A stretch of DNA of 53,129 bases from Acidobacteriota bacterium (GCA_009861545.1 VXME01000033.1:1-53129); one strand, 5' to 3'; positions 1-7,882 are shown, counted from the first letter of the stretch. Notes: generated by a model from the sequence alone, not told the origin. Numbers and translations: made by a program.

Positions 1-2
1 AG

Positions 3-48
3 GGGGTCCCTTTTCAGATTGCCGCGGGGTCCCTTTTCATCTTGCCGC
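3..48. repeat. Two tandem 23-bp repeats resembling an IS end
   Basis: Positions 3-25 and 26-48 are adjacent copies of a 23-bp unit starting GGGGTCCCTTTTCA and ending TTGCCGC. They differ at two positions only. Multiple short terminal repeats with a GGGGTC...TTTTC core are typical of the ends of IS21-family elements, so this may be the inner edge of such an element lying outside the window. No transposase is visible, so the assignment is inference. The permease homology that follows begins immediately after the second copy. Confidence 0.5.
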
Positions 49-49
49 T

Positions 50-349
50 ACCAAACGCGAGCTCGAGCTCGCCATCCGCGCGGCGCTCGGCGCCGGACCG
101 TGGGCGGTCGCGGGCCTGGCGATGCGGACGGCGCTGCAACCGGCGGCGGCCGGCATTGCGCTCGGGCTCGCGGCCGCGGCCGGCGCCAGACGGATGATGG
201 CATCCGTGCTCTTCGGCGTGGGCGCGCTGGACGTCGTGACCTGGGCCGCAGCCTGCGGGGCGCTGCTCGCCGCCTGTGTGACCGCGGGATATCTACCGGC
301 GCGCCGCGCCGCGCGGATTGATCCGATGACCGCTCTGCGGGCCGAGTGA
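50..349 (+). pseudogene. C-terminal fragment of an FtsX/MacB-type ABC permease
   Basis: The frame reads TKRELELAIRAALGA, a typical FtsX-domain segment, then two hydrophobic stretches (about 122-200 and 215-290), and ends RRAARIDPMTALRAE before TGA. This is the usual end of MacB-like and ADOP permeases (compare RRAARVEPAAALRLE in the ADOP gene at 1651-4344). Only about 100 residues remain. Upstream the frame runs straight into the 23-bp tandem repeats, and no permease-like residues precede them. The gene is therefore either broken by an insertion or cut by an assembly edge at a repeat. Convergent with the gene ending at 393. Confidence 0.7.
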
Positions 350-392
350 CGACAACTGGACGCGCCGGCGCCTGTTGCGTGCTCGCCGCTGC

Positions 393-1241
393 TCATCCAG
401 CGTGGGCGTTGCGCCGCCGGGCTGGATCGACGAGCACGACGAGCGACGAGAGTACGAGCAGGCCCGCGCCGAATGCCGCGAGATCGGCGGGCCCGATGTA
501 CCCGGCTCGCAACTGTTCCAGGATGGCGGGCACGGCAGCCGGCAGGCCGGCCACCAGCCCCGCGAAGAACAGCAGCGAGACGCCCCAACCAATTCCACGC
601 CTGCTGATCTCATCGCTCAGCCAGATGAGACACGCGGTGATCGCGGTGACGGACAGGACGAGGGTGAGTCTGAAACTCCAGCCGGGCTCGGCCACGAGCG
701 GCAACCCCTCCGGGACGACGGTCTGCTGTTCCAGCCAGATCGCGATCCCTGTCGCCTGCGCGACACCCAGCATCAGCGCGACACCCCGCACGGACCATGC
801 CATCGTCCGGCGCCCGGGGGCGCCCCGGCCACGCGCGAATCCGAGCGCGGTCGCGAGATAGGCGATGCACAGTGCCGTGACGTAGGGCATGATGCCGAGC
901 GCGAAGATCGTGCCTCCTCCGAGGTTGCCGCCGGTGAAGAGGTCGTAGAGCCCGAGCGCGCCGTGTCGGGTCACGGGTGCGAGCGCGTCGGTGTTCACGC
1001 CGGGCACGGGTACATGCGTCCCGAGCCAGTAGAGACCGATGGCCACCAGGCCCAGGAACGCCAGCGGCCGATGTTCCGCAACGTATCTTGCAGCACGTCC
1101 ACCCAGTACGCTCATCGTCTGCCTCCAGAACCACCGCGCTGACCGACCGTTTTGCCACTCTTCATACAAGTCGCCCACCAGCGGGCTGCTGGCGTCCTCC
1201 AGCCGGCCCAGGAGCCATGTTGCCAATCGGGGTGGTCTCAT
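393..1241 (-). CDS. ADOP-type prefix domain fused to an N-terminal half of SecY
   Basis: 282 residues. Residues 1-48 match the short cytoplasmic prefix found at the start of some acidobacterial permeases (RPPRLATWLL..., VGDLYEEW). From about residue 52 the protein follows SecY: GTHVPVPGVN (TM1 region), LFTGGNLGGGTIFALGIMPY (plug/TM2, residues 101-120), GVAQATGIA (TM4), and WLSDEISRRGIGWGVSLLFF (206-225), a good match to the second SecY signature, then AGLVAGLPAAV and a last hydrophobic helix (253-271). It stops where SecY would pass from TM5 to TM6, so TM6-TM10 and half of the lateral gate are absent. The start ATG overlaps the stop of the upstream PadR gene (ATGA) and has GGAAGGCGG in front. 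Its function is unknown; SecY homology is read by eye but strong. Confidence 0.75.
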   Translation of the reverse strand: MRPPRLATWLLGRLEDASSPLVGDLYEEWQNGRSARWFWRQTMSVLGGRAARYVAEHRPLAFLGLVAIGLYWLGTHVPVPGVNTDALAPVTRHGALGLYDLFTGGNLGGGTIFALGIMPYVTALCIAYLATALGFARGRGAPGRRTMAWSVRGVALMLGVAQATGIAIWLEQQTVVPEGLPLVAEPGWSFRLTLVLSVTAITACLIWLSDEISRRGIGWGVSLLFFAGLVAGLPAAVPAILEQLRAGYIGPADLAAFGAGLLVLSSLVVLVDPARRRNAHAG

Positions 1242-1573
1242 GCACGTCCGCCTTCCAGTTGCGGCAGGCCTTCCCAGAGCACGGACAGCGCCTCCCGTGT
1301 GGAGCGGGCCTCGCGCACGCCATCCGGCGTCACGCGGAAGTACCGCTTCGCGCGGCCCCCGCGTTCCGGCGTGGGCTCTCCGAGCCGGGACGTGACCAGG
1401 CCCTTGTCCTGCAAGCGCTCCAGCGCCGCGTAGACGCTGCCTATCGCGACCTCGCGGCCGGTGCCGACCTCGAGCGTGCGCGAGATCGTGACCCCGTACG
1501 CAGCATCATCCAGCCGGATGACCGCCAGCAGCACCATCAGCTCGAAGTTTCCCAGGTAGGGTCGGCCCGCCAT
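1238..1573 (-). CDS. PadR-family transcriptional regulator
   Basis: About 111 residues from the chosen ATG (MAGRPYLGNFELMVLLAV); an in-frame ATG 18 codons upstream gives a non-homologous extension. The winged-helix core is clear: AAYGVTISRTLE, IGSVYAALERLQDKGLV, and RYFRVTPDGVREAR. PadR proteins are dimeric repressors that usually control a neighbouring transporter or their own operon. Its stop overlaps the start of the half-SecY gene by four bases (ATGA), so the two are probably translationally coupled. The 77 bases upstream, before the ADOP stop, are AT-rich for this genome (ATTTTAATGAAGAAATA) and are the likely promoter/operator region. Confidence 0.85.
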   Translation of the reverse strand: MAGRPYLGNFELMVLLAVIRLDDAAYGVTISRTLEVGTGREVAIGSVYAALERLQDKGLVTSRLGEPTPERGGRAKRYFRVTPDGVREARSTREALSVLWEGLPQLEGGRA

Positions 1574-1650
1574 TTCTTTTATTTTAATGAAGAAATACGG
1601 ATGATGCAAGCGAATTGCCGACTGCACCTTTCGTCAAAGGCGGCCGCGCG

Positions 1651-4344
1651 TCATTCCAGGCGCAGCGCCGCCGCCGGCTCGACCCGTGCGGCCCGCCGCG
1701 CCGGGAGCCACACGCCCGCCAGCGCGACCGCGGCCAGCAGCAGCGGCACCGCGGCGAAGACCACCGGATCCCGCGGCGCGACCTCGAAGAGGAAGCCGGC
1801 GACCAGGCGGCTGAGGCCGTACGCCGAGGCGATGCCGAGCGCGACGCCGACCAGCGCCACCGCCATGCCCTGCCGGATCACCAGGTTGCGCACCCGGTCC
1901 GAGTCGGCGCCCATCGCGAGGCGGATGCCGATCTCCTGCGTCCGCTGCTCGACCGAGTACGCGCTCAGCCCGTAGATGCCGATGGCGGCCAGCACCAGCG
2001 CGGCACCGGCGAAGATGGTCAGCAGGAGCATGAGGAAGTCCGAGCGCGCCGTCGATCGCGACACGACGGCCTCCATGCTCAGGAGCCCCGCCACGGGAAT
2101 CCCGCCGCTCGCGACCCGCAGCTCGTCCCGAATCGTCTCGCCGAGGGCTTGCGGCGCGCCTCGGGTGCGCACGATCCACGAGAGGGGGAACATGCTCACG
2201 AGGTTGGCGTTGTGCGCATCGGGGACCTGCGCCCAAGGCACGTACATCGTGGGGCGGGGCTCGACGTCGAGGCGCCCGTCCCGCACGTCCCCGACGATGC
2301 CGACGACCTGCCGGGTCGGGCCGCCGACCACCGGTCTCCCCTTCGCGATGGTGATGCGATCGGCGAGCGGGTCGCCGTCGGGCCAGAACTGCCGCGCCAT
2401 CGACTCGTTGATGACGACCACCGGTGCAGCCCCGCCATCGTCCCGATCGGTCAGCGCGCGGCCACGCACGAGGGGGATGCCGAAGGCCTCGAAGTAGCCG
2501 GCCGAGATCGGCGTGAATGCCCCCCCGCCGTGGAACGGCCCCTCGAGGGGAAGGCCCTCGATGACGAACGGCAGGCCGAGCCCACCCCGCAGGGGGATGC
2601 AGCACGCCGCGGCGGCCGCCTCGACGCCGGGCAGGGCCGTCAACCGTTCGCGTCCCGCCCGCATCACGTCGCCGATCGCCCCCGAGGCGTCGAACCGGCC
2701 GCCGCCCAGCGACATGTTCATCGTCAGCACCCGCCGTGCGTCGAACCCGGGGTCGACGGCGCGCAGGTTGAAGAATGTCCGGATGAAGAGGGCCGCGCCG
2801 ACCAGCAGCACCAGCGCGAGCCCGACCTCGCTGACAACGAGCAGGGCGCGGGCCCGCTGCTGGCGGAACCCGCTGCCGGTGCGGCTGCCGCTCTCCTTGA
2901 GCGTCTGCGTCAGGTCCGTCCGCGAGGCGCGCAAGGCGGGGAGCGTGCCGAACACCAGGCTCGTCGCCAGCGACAGCGCGACGGTGAAGGCGAGCACGCG
3001 CCAGTCGAGGTCGACCCCGGCGCCGGCGGGACCGATGCGCGGGATGTTGCCGGGGTTGACGGCGAGAAGCAGGCGGATGCCGAGCATGCCGACGCCCAGC
3101 CCCAGCACGCCTCCCGCGGCAGACAGCACCAGCCCTTCGGTGAGAAGCTGGCGGGCGATGCGGAACCGCCCCGCCCCGAGCGCCGCGCGCACCGCCAGCT
3201 CGCGCTTCCGCGCGGCGGCGCGAACCAGCAGCAGGTTCGCCACGTTCGCACAGGCGATGAGCAGCACGAGGCTGACGGCCGCCATCAGGATCCAGAGCGA
3301 CGACCGCACGTTGCCGACCACGAGGTCCGGGAACGACCGCACGCCGAACGACTGGTTCGGTGTCAGGACGTCCGGGAAGCGCTGCCGGAACGTCTCGGCC
3401 GCAGGCTGCAGCCCCGCCGTGGCCGACTCGACGCTCGCGCCCGGCGCGAGCCGTCCGACGGCGCGGAAGAAGTGGCCGTTCATCGCGCTGTTCGGATCGA
3501 TGCGGAACGGCAGGTACACGTCGGGCGCGCCTTCCGGTCCCTGTAGCGCTTCCGTGTCGAAGGGGCCGAGGACCCCGAGCACGTTGTGGGCGTCGCCGCC
3601 GATGGGCAGCGTCCCGCCCACGATGTCCGCCGCCCCGCCGAAGCGGCGCTGCCAGAACCCGTGGCCGAGCACCACGACGCGTCCGCCGTTCGGGCGGTCC
3701 TCGTCGGCGGAGAAGGTGCGGCCCGCCACGGTTGTGGCGCCGAACAGCCGGAAAAAATCGGCCGTGACGGATCCGGCCACGATCTGCTCCGGCTCGCCGC
3801 CGGTCAGGTTGGCGGTGTTGAACAGGTACGCGGAGACGTCCTGCAAGGCGCCGGCGTGCTCGCGCCACACGTTGAACTTGGTGGGCGAGGCGATGGGAAA
3901 CGAGCGCTGGGGTCCGGTGGTCTGGAGGACGACGAGCCGGCTCGGCTCCGGGTAGGGCAACGGTTCGAGCAGGACCGTGTTGACGACCGAGAAGATCGCC
4001 GTGTTCGCGCCGATCCCCACGCCCAGCGTGAGGACGACGACCAGGACGAATCCCGGGTTCTTCAGGATGCCCCGCACCGCGTACCGCACGTCCTCGATGA
4101 TCGATTCAAGCATCGGAAACCCCGCCTGATCTCTGAGTGATTCCTTGATCTGGCCAACCCCGCCGAACTTCACGCGGGCCATCCGGCGGGCCTCGCCGGG
4201 CGCAATCCCGGCACGGACGTACTGGCTGGTGAGGAGCTCGACGTGCATCTCGAGCTCCTGCTCCGCCTCCCCCTCGAGGCGGCGGCGATCACGCAGATCC
4301 CGCAGGCGGGAGGCGAGTGCGACGACCCGTCGGCACAGGGTCAT
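1651..4344 (-). CDS. ADOP-family ABC transporter permease (MacB/FtsX type)
   Basis: 897 residues. The order is: an N-terminal permease prefix domain (about 1-75, with EQELEMHVELLTSQY and EARRMARVKFGG), a first transmembrane helix around 100-125 (LVVVLTLGVGIGANTAIFSVVNTVLL), a MacB-like periplasmic domain, a first FtsX domain (ALGAGRFRIARQLLTEGL near 390-410), a second periplasmic domain, and a second FtsX domain ending RRAARVEPAAALRLE. This duplicated layout is the one known as ADOP in acidobacteria. No ATPase partner is encoded nearby, as is usual for the orphan type. The start lies 10 bases after the stop of a PadR gene, so the two form an operon. The transported substrate cannot be told. 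Confidence 0.88.
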   Translation of the reverse strand: MTLCRRVVALASRLRDLRDRRRLEGEAEQELEMHVELLTSQYVRAGIAPGEARRMARVKFGGVGQIKESLRDQAGFPMLESIIEDVRYAVRGILKNPGFVLVVVLTLGVGIGANTAIFSVVNTVLLEPLPYPEPSRLVVLQTTGPQRSFPIASPTKFNVWREHAGALQDVSAYLFNTANLTGGEPEQIVAGSVTADFFRLFGATTVAGRTFSADEDRPNGGRVVVLGHGFWQRRFGGAADIVGGTLPIGGDAHNVLGVLGPFDTEALQGPEGAPDVYLPFRIDPNSAMNGHFFRAVGRLAPGASVESATAGLQPAAETFRQRFPDVLTPNQSFGVRSFPDLVVGNVRSSLWILMAAVSLVLLIACANVANLLLVRAAARKRELAVRAALGAGRFRIARQLLTEGLVLSAAGGVLGLGVGMLGIRLLLAVNPGNIPRIGPAGAGVDLDWRVLAFTVALSLATSLVFGTLPALRASRTDLTQTLKESGSRTGSGFRQQRARALLVVSEVGLALVLLVGAALFIRTFFNLRAVDPGFDARRVLTMNMSLGGGRFDASGAIGDVMRAGRERLTALPGVEAAAAACCIPLRGGLGLPFVIEGLPLEGPFHGGGAFTPISAGYFEAFGIPLVRGRALTDRDDGGAAPVVVINESMARQFWPDGDPLADRITIAKGRPVVGGPTRQVVGIVGDVRDGRLDVEPRPTMYVPWAQVPDAHNANLVSMFPLSWIVRTRGAPQALGETIRDELRVASGGIPVAGLLSMEAVVSRSTARSDFLMLLLTIFAGAALVLAAIGIYGLSAYSVEQRTQEIGIRLAMGADSDRVRNLVIRQGMAVALVGVALGIASAYGLSRLVAGFLFEVAPRDPVVFAAVPLLLAAVALAGVWLPARRAARVEPAAALRLE

Positions 4345-4354
4345 CGGTTGAGGC

Positions 4355-4705
4355 TCACGCGTCCTCCGACAAGCGCAGGAGCCGCGCCATGACCCCGGCG
4401 ATGCGCTCCCAGTCTTCCGTCTGGGCGGCGAGCTGACGACGGCCCGCGGCGGTGATCGTGTAGAACCGGGCGCGGCGGTTGTTCTCCGAGCGCCCCCAAC
4501 TGGCCGCGATCCAGCGCTGCTGCCGGAGTCGCAACAACGACGCGTAGACCGTGCCTTCGTTGAGTTGCAGCACGTCGTCGCTGATCTGCTCGATCCGCCG
4601 CGCGATGCCGTACCCGTGCTGTGGCCCGAGCACGGCCAGGGTCTTCAGCACCATCAGATCCAACGTGCCCTGGAGGACGTCGGCCCGCCCCTTTCCTATG
4701 GTCAT
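4355..4705 (-). CDS. PadR-family transcriptional regulator
   Basis: 116 residues with the family hallmarks in order: LQGTLDLMVLKTL, HGYGIARRIEQIS, LNEGTVYASLLRLRQQRWI, RRARFYTITAAGRRQL. The C-terminus (ERIAGVMARLLRLSEDA) is the short type common in regulators linked to ADOP permeases. It sits 10 bases upstream of the ADOP gene and probably represses this two-gene operon. It is not closely similar to the second PadR at 1238-1573, so the two regulators probably read different signals. Confidence 0.9.
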   Translation of the reverse strand: MTIGKGRADVLQGTLDLMVLKTLAVLGPQHGYGIARRIEQISDDVLQLNEGTVYASLLRLRQQRWIAASWGRSENNRRARFYTITAAGRRQLAAQTEDWERIAGVMARLLRLSEDA

Positions 4706-4792
4706 CGCACATGAGTATGCGGGCAGTCCCTGTCGGATGTCAACAAGAAGAAGGCGGCGCGCCGAGATTCCGCGTTCGAGGGGCCGGCCGTT

Positions 4793-4821
4793 TTGACAGA
4801 CGTGATCCGACGTGCTACTTT
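4793..4821 (+). promoter_or_regulatory. Sigma-70 promoter for the M56 protease gene
   Basis: TTGACA (4793-4798) and TACTTT (4816-4821) are separated by 17 bases. The first hexamer is perfect consensus and the second matches at four of six positions. Transcription would start near 4828 and leave a leader of about 220 bases before the GTG at 5048. The first part of this leader carries a palindrome; the rest (4840-5047) shows no gene that I can support. Confidence 0.6.
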
Positions 4822-4823
4822 AA

Positions 4824-4836
4824 TAGCCTGTGGCTA
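4824..4836. promoter_or_regulatory. Palindromic operator candidate TAGCC-N3-GGCTA
   Basis: A perfect 5-bp inverted repeat with a 3-base centre sits just after the -10 hexamer and over the expected transcription start, where a repressor would block initiation. M56/BlaR1-type proteases are usually controlled by a BlaI/MecI repressor that binds short palindromes at this place. No blaI gene is present in the window, so the binding protein is unknown. Confidence 0.4.
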
Positions 4837-5047
4837 AAAAAATAACGGCGTGCGGGCCGCTGGCGCACGGTCGCGCCGGTCGAACTCCGATGCGCATGCG
4901 GGCGCCGTCGCACGGCCGGCCGTCGCGTCGCGAGCGACAGATCGTCGCCGGCGCGCAAACGGCGCAAGGGAGCGCCGGTGGCTCCGCGGAGGCGCCAAGC
5001 GGCAACAGGCCGGACGGAAACGACGCGAGCGGGGAGCGGGAGGAACT

Positions 5048-6772
5048 GTGACGAGCCTGCTGGCCGCGTTGACCGTCAAGGTGTCGGCGATCCTGTTCCT
5101 GACGCTGGCCGGCGCCCGCTGCCTCCGCGCGCGGTCGGCGTCCGCGCGGCACTGGGTGCTGGCCGTTGGCGTCCTGTCGGCGTGCGCGGCGCCCGCGCTC
5201 CACGTCCTGCCGATGCCGCCGGTGGTGCGGGTGGCGCCGGTGGAGCTGCTCGCCTGGAGTGCCGGGCCGCTGTTCGAGGCGCTCCCGCTGCGCCCCCTGG
5301 TCCCGTTCGCAGGGCCGGCAGGTCCCGGTTCGCCCGGAGCCGCGCGTGGGTCGGAGCCCGGCGGATTCCGGCCCGGCCGACCTCGACCCGCGGTAGCTCG
5401 CACGGCGTTCGCTGCCGGGGTCGGCCGGTGGGCGGTGGCGATCTGGCTGGTGGGCGCGGTGGGCAGCACCATGGTGCTCCTGGTCGGGCTGGCCAGGCTT
5501 CGCTGGCTCCGCGCGGCGTCGTGTCGTGTGACGGACGGGCCGTGGCATCGGCTGTGCGGCGACCTCGCGCGGTCGTGCGAGGTGAGACGCGGCGTCGACC
5601 TGCTGGTGGGTCCGCGTCCGGGGTTGGCGGCGACGTGGGGCTGGCGGCGGCCGGCGGTCATGCTGCCGTCGGGGGCGTTCGAGTGGTCGCCGGAGCGCAT
5701 GCGCGTCGTGCTGCTGCACGAGCTTGCCCACGCGCGCCGCGGCGACTGGCTGCTGCAGATGGCGGCCGAAGCGCTGCGCTGCGTCTGGTGGTTCAACCCG
5801 CTGGCATGGTTGGTCCGAGCCCGGCTGCGCCGCGAAAGCGAGCAGGCGGCCGACGACCTGGTGCTGGCGCAGGGCGTTCCGGCCACCACCTGCGCGACAC
5901 AGCTCGTCGAACTCGCGAGAGAGGTTCGGAAACAACGGCGGACGTGGTTGCCGGCGCCGGCGATGGCGCGTCCGTCAAACCTGGAACGGAGGTTGTCCGC
6001 CATGTTGAATTCGCACACGAATCGGCGTCCGCTGACGCGCTTCGCCCGCTTCTCGAGCCTGGGCTCGATTGTGCTGGCCTCGATCGTCGTTGCCGGCCTG
6101 CAGGTCGCCGCGCAGACGTCCCGGATCGCCGGCAACGTCGTCGACCAAGCCGGGCACGTCGTGCAGAACCCCGGCCTGACGCTCACCAACCGCGCAACCG
6201 CCGAGCAACTGCGGGTGACCGGCGACGACGCCGGCCGCTTCGAGTTCGCCGAGCTGGAACCGTCGGAGTACAGCCTCGTGGTGAGGACGCCGGGCTTCGA
6301 GAGGCTGTTTCGACGGTTCTCGCTCGAAGGGGGCGAGCAGATCGAAGAAGAGCTGGTGCTCCGCCTCGGCTCCGTCGAGGAGACCATCGTGGTGACGGAC
6401 ACGGGTGAGTCGCTGACCGCGGCCAGGACGATCAGCGCCGCCACGCGGGAGCGATACCGGCAGAACCGGACCCGGGGCGGAACCATCGCGCCACCGATCA
6501 AGATCCGGGACGTAGCCCCCGTCTACCCCGCATCAGTGCGCGGCAGCGGGTTCGAGGGCAAGATCGTTCTGGAAGCGCTGATCAGGACCGACGGGACCGT
6601 CGAGGTGCTGCAGATTCTGGCCCCGGTGGACCCGGAGACGATGACGACGGTGTACCCCGACCTGGCCCGCTCGGCGGTGGAGGCGGTCGGCGGCTGGCGC
6701 TACGAGCCGACGCTGCTGCACGAGGTGCCGGTCGACACGCGGATGACCATCAACGTGACCTTTCGCCCGTAG
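5048..6772 (+). CDS. BlaR1-like M56 metalloprotease with TonB C-terminal domain
   Basis: 574 residues from GTG at 5048, chosen because GGGAGGAAC lies just upstream; the longer frame from 4850 adds only a basic, unstructured stretch. Three helices (about 3-25, 38-58, 132-155) are followed by the zinc motif HELAH (from residue 224) and the third ligand region RRESEQAADD. A fourth helix (about 338-355) is followed by a carboxypeptidase-regulatory-like beta domain (SRIAGNVVDQAGHVV...) and a C-terminal TonB domain (KIRDVAPVYPASVRG ... GGWRYEPTLL). Family knowledge: BlaR1/MecR1 proteins sense a ligand and cleave a BlaI repressor. Here the sensor is replaced by a TonB-like domain and blaI is missing, so a non-beta-lactam signal seems likely. 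Confidence 0.85.
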   Translation: MTSLLAALTVKVSAILFLTLAGARCLRARSASARHWVLAVGVLSACAAPALHVLPMPPVVRVAPVELLAWSAGPLFEALPLRPLVPFAGPAGPGSPGAARGSEPGGFRPGRPRPAVARTAFAAGVGRWAVAIWLVGAVGSTMVLLVGLARLRWLRAASCRVTDGPWHRLCGDLARSCEVRRGVDLLVGPRPGLAATWGWRRPAVMLPSGAFEWSPERMRVVLLHELAHARRGDWLLQMAAEALRCVWWFNPLAWLVRARLRRESEQAADDLVLAQGVPATTCATQLVELAREVRKQRRTWLPAPAMARPSNLERRLSAMLNSHTNRRPLTRFARFSSLGSIVLASIVVAGLQVAAQTSRIAGNVVDQAGHVVQNPGLTLTNRATAEQLRVTGDDAGRFEFAELEPSEYSLVVRTPGFERLFRRFSLEGGEQIEEELVLRLGSVEETIVVTDTGESLTAARTISAATRERYRQNRTRGGTIAPPIKIRDVAPVYPASVRGSGFEGKIVLEALIRTDGTVEVLQILAPVDPETMTTVYPDLARSAVEAVGGWRYEPTLLHEVPVDTRMTINVTFRP

Positions 6773-6892
6773 TCCGCGACGCCGGCATGCTCGGTTCGAT
6801 CCGCCGCCGGCCGGTGACCGTTGAGAGAGAGGGCACCTCGAGGATCCTCGTCGCGCCCGCAGAACTGACCGATGACCACGGACGTCACGACT

Positions 6893-7038
6893 TCAGGGGA
6901 TGTCGCCACCGGAATCGCTCAGTCCGAAGGCGGCGTCGGCGTTGGCAGTCGTTTCCAGCCAGTCGCGATAGGCTCGATGATCGCGCGCGTGTCTTCCCGG
7001 TGCGCGTAGACGAGCACGTTGACGTCGGGAAGGATCAC
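6893..7038 (-). pseudogene. Decayed VapC-type PIN toxin
   Basis: A GTG overlapping the vapB stop (GTGA) starts VILPDVNVLVYAHRED, the usual first strand and first catalytic aspartate of PIN-domain toxins. The frame then goes wrong at a (CG)4 tract (6982-6989) and stops at 6919. Reading on in the shifted frame gives DHRAYRDWLETTANADAAFGLSD, again typical VapC sequence, until a stop at 6893. The rest of the PIN domain, including the distal acidic residues, is not recognisable downstream. The toxin is therefore both frameshifted and truncated and should be inactive. Confidence 0.75.
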
Positions 7039-7274
7039 TCCACGCCGTCCACCACGTCGAGCAGGGATGCCGAGTCATCCAGATCGATTCCCGGACGCAG
7101 GCCACCCCGGCCGGTAGTCGTGAGGCGGACGCGCGTGCGCGGTTCGGCGATCGTTCGAGCCAGTCGGGCGCGTAGCGACTCCTTGATGATCGCCGTCAGC
7201 GTCATGCCGCACCTGGCCGCCTCCCGCTTTGCTTCCCGCAGGAGACTGTTCGCCAGTCGAATGGTGGTCCGCAT
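7035..7274 (-). CDS. VapB-type antitoxin (ribbon-helix-helix)
   Basis: 79 residues starting MRTTIRLANSLLREAKREA, a short N-terminal strand and helix of the type used for DNA binding by RHH antitoxins, followed by GMTLTAIIKESLRARLA and a variable toxin-binding tail that ends DSASLLDVVDGVE. The start at 7274 is chosen over the long upstream extension because the homology begins exactly here. An ATGC-ATAA-GCAT palindrome directly upstream (7276-7287) is a likely autoregulatory operator. The downstream toxin is broken, so this is now an antitoxin without partner. Confidence 0.8.
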   Translation of the reverse strand: MRTTIRLANSLLREAKREAARCGMTLTAIIKESLRARLARTIAEPRTRVRLTTTGRGGLRPGIDLDDSASLLDVVDGVE

Positions 7275-7275
7275 G

Positions 7276-7287
7276 ATGCATAAGCAT
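7276..7287. promoter_or_regulatory. Operator candidate of the vapB gene
   Basis: ATGC-ATAA-GCAT, a perfect inverted repeat ending one base before the vapB start codon. Toxin-antitoxin antitoxins normally bind palindromes over their own promoter; the link is inference from position. Confidence 0.35.
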
Positions 7288-7333
7288 GTCTCATGTGCAT
7301 CAATATGCCAACGAATGGCTCGAGGCGCGGCCG

Positions 7334-7882
7334 TTACCCATCGCGCTGTCGCGCCCACCGCAGCGCCGAGCTGGCCGTCACCGCCATGACCGCCGCCAGG
7401 AGGTTGAACAGCATGTCGATCGGGTCGAACACGCGGCTGGGCAGCGTCAACTGGATGCACTCATCGATCACCCCGATCAGCGTCGCCGCCAATACTGCCA
7501 GCAGCGCCGGCGCGGGGACGCGGCGGCCGTGGCGCGCCCGCTCCGTGAGGGCTTCGTGGATGAACAGGGCGACCACGCCGTACTCGATGAGGTGAGAGCG
7601 CTCGGTCGGGATCGACATGCGGACGAAGACCAGGAGGTAGGCGGCCAGGACCCCCAGCGCCACGGCGAGCTCGGCTCCCCCCGGCCGCACCCTGAGCCCC
7701 TGCGTCACCGCCGTCGCCACGACCAGGAGGCAGCAGGCCAGGAAGAGGCCGACGCCCAGGTTGAGGTGACCGAGCAGGTCGAACAACGTCCGCGCCAAGC
7801 CGAGGGTGGAGTAGATTGCCACCACGACGGCCAGCGTCCAGGCCCAGAGGCGCCGTTCGCGTTCGGATGCGAAGAGCGACAA
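7334..7882 (-). CDS. VanZ-like membrane protein
   Basis: 182 residues. Hydrophobic helices at about 12-32, 40-60, 70-90, 105-118, 125-143 and 155-173. The family-specific part is RSHLIEYGVVALFIHEAL followed by AATLIGVIDECIQLTLPSRVFDPIDMLFN: a conserved acidic/His-rich membrane region of VanZ-like proteins, which are named after a teicoplanin-resistance gene but mostly have unknown roles. The start is TTG at 7882 with AAAGGG upstream. It stands alone between a toxin-antitoxin remnant and the DUF433 gene, all on the minus strand. Confidence 0.8.
   Translation of the reverse strand: MSLFASERERRLWAWTLAVVVAIYSTLGLARTLFDLLGHLNLGVGLFLACCLLVVATAVTQGLRVRPGGAELAVALGVLAAYLLVFVRMSIPTERSHLIEYGVVALFIHEALTERARHGRRVPAPALLAVLAATLIGVIDECIQLTLPSRVFDPIDMLFNLLAAVMAVTASSALRWARQRDG

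Noticed and set aside
350-392. Continuation of SecY beyond the stop of the half-SecY gene in another frame
   Set aside because: The shifted frames give only Arg-rich sequence and the region beyond belongs to the convergent permease fragment, so no TM6-TM10 remnant is visible.
1615-3546. A 643-codon plus-strand frame opposite the ADOP gene
   Set aside because: Low-complexity Arg/Asp/Glu/Gln pattern typical of a reverse-complement frame; the ADOP homology on the minus strand is complete.
4830-5051. A 73-codon frame beginning GTG-GCT-AAA-AAA just after the promoter
   Set aside because: It resembles no protein family, has no ribosome binding site and starts at the expected transcription start; the Lys codons are followed by random-looking Arg/Gly/Ala sequence. 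A leader peptide cannot be excluded.
6700-6909. A 69-codon minus-strand frame as the lost C-terminal part of VapC
   Set aside because: Its sequence does not show the distal acidic residues or strands expected of a PIN domain; only the part up to 6893 can be assigned.
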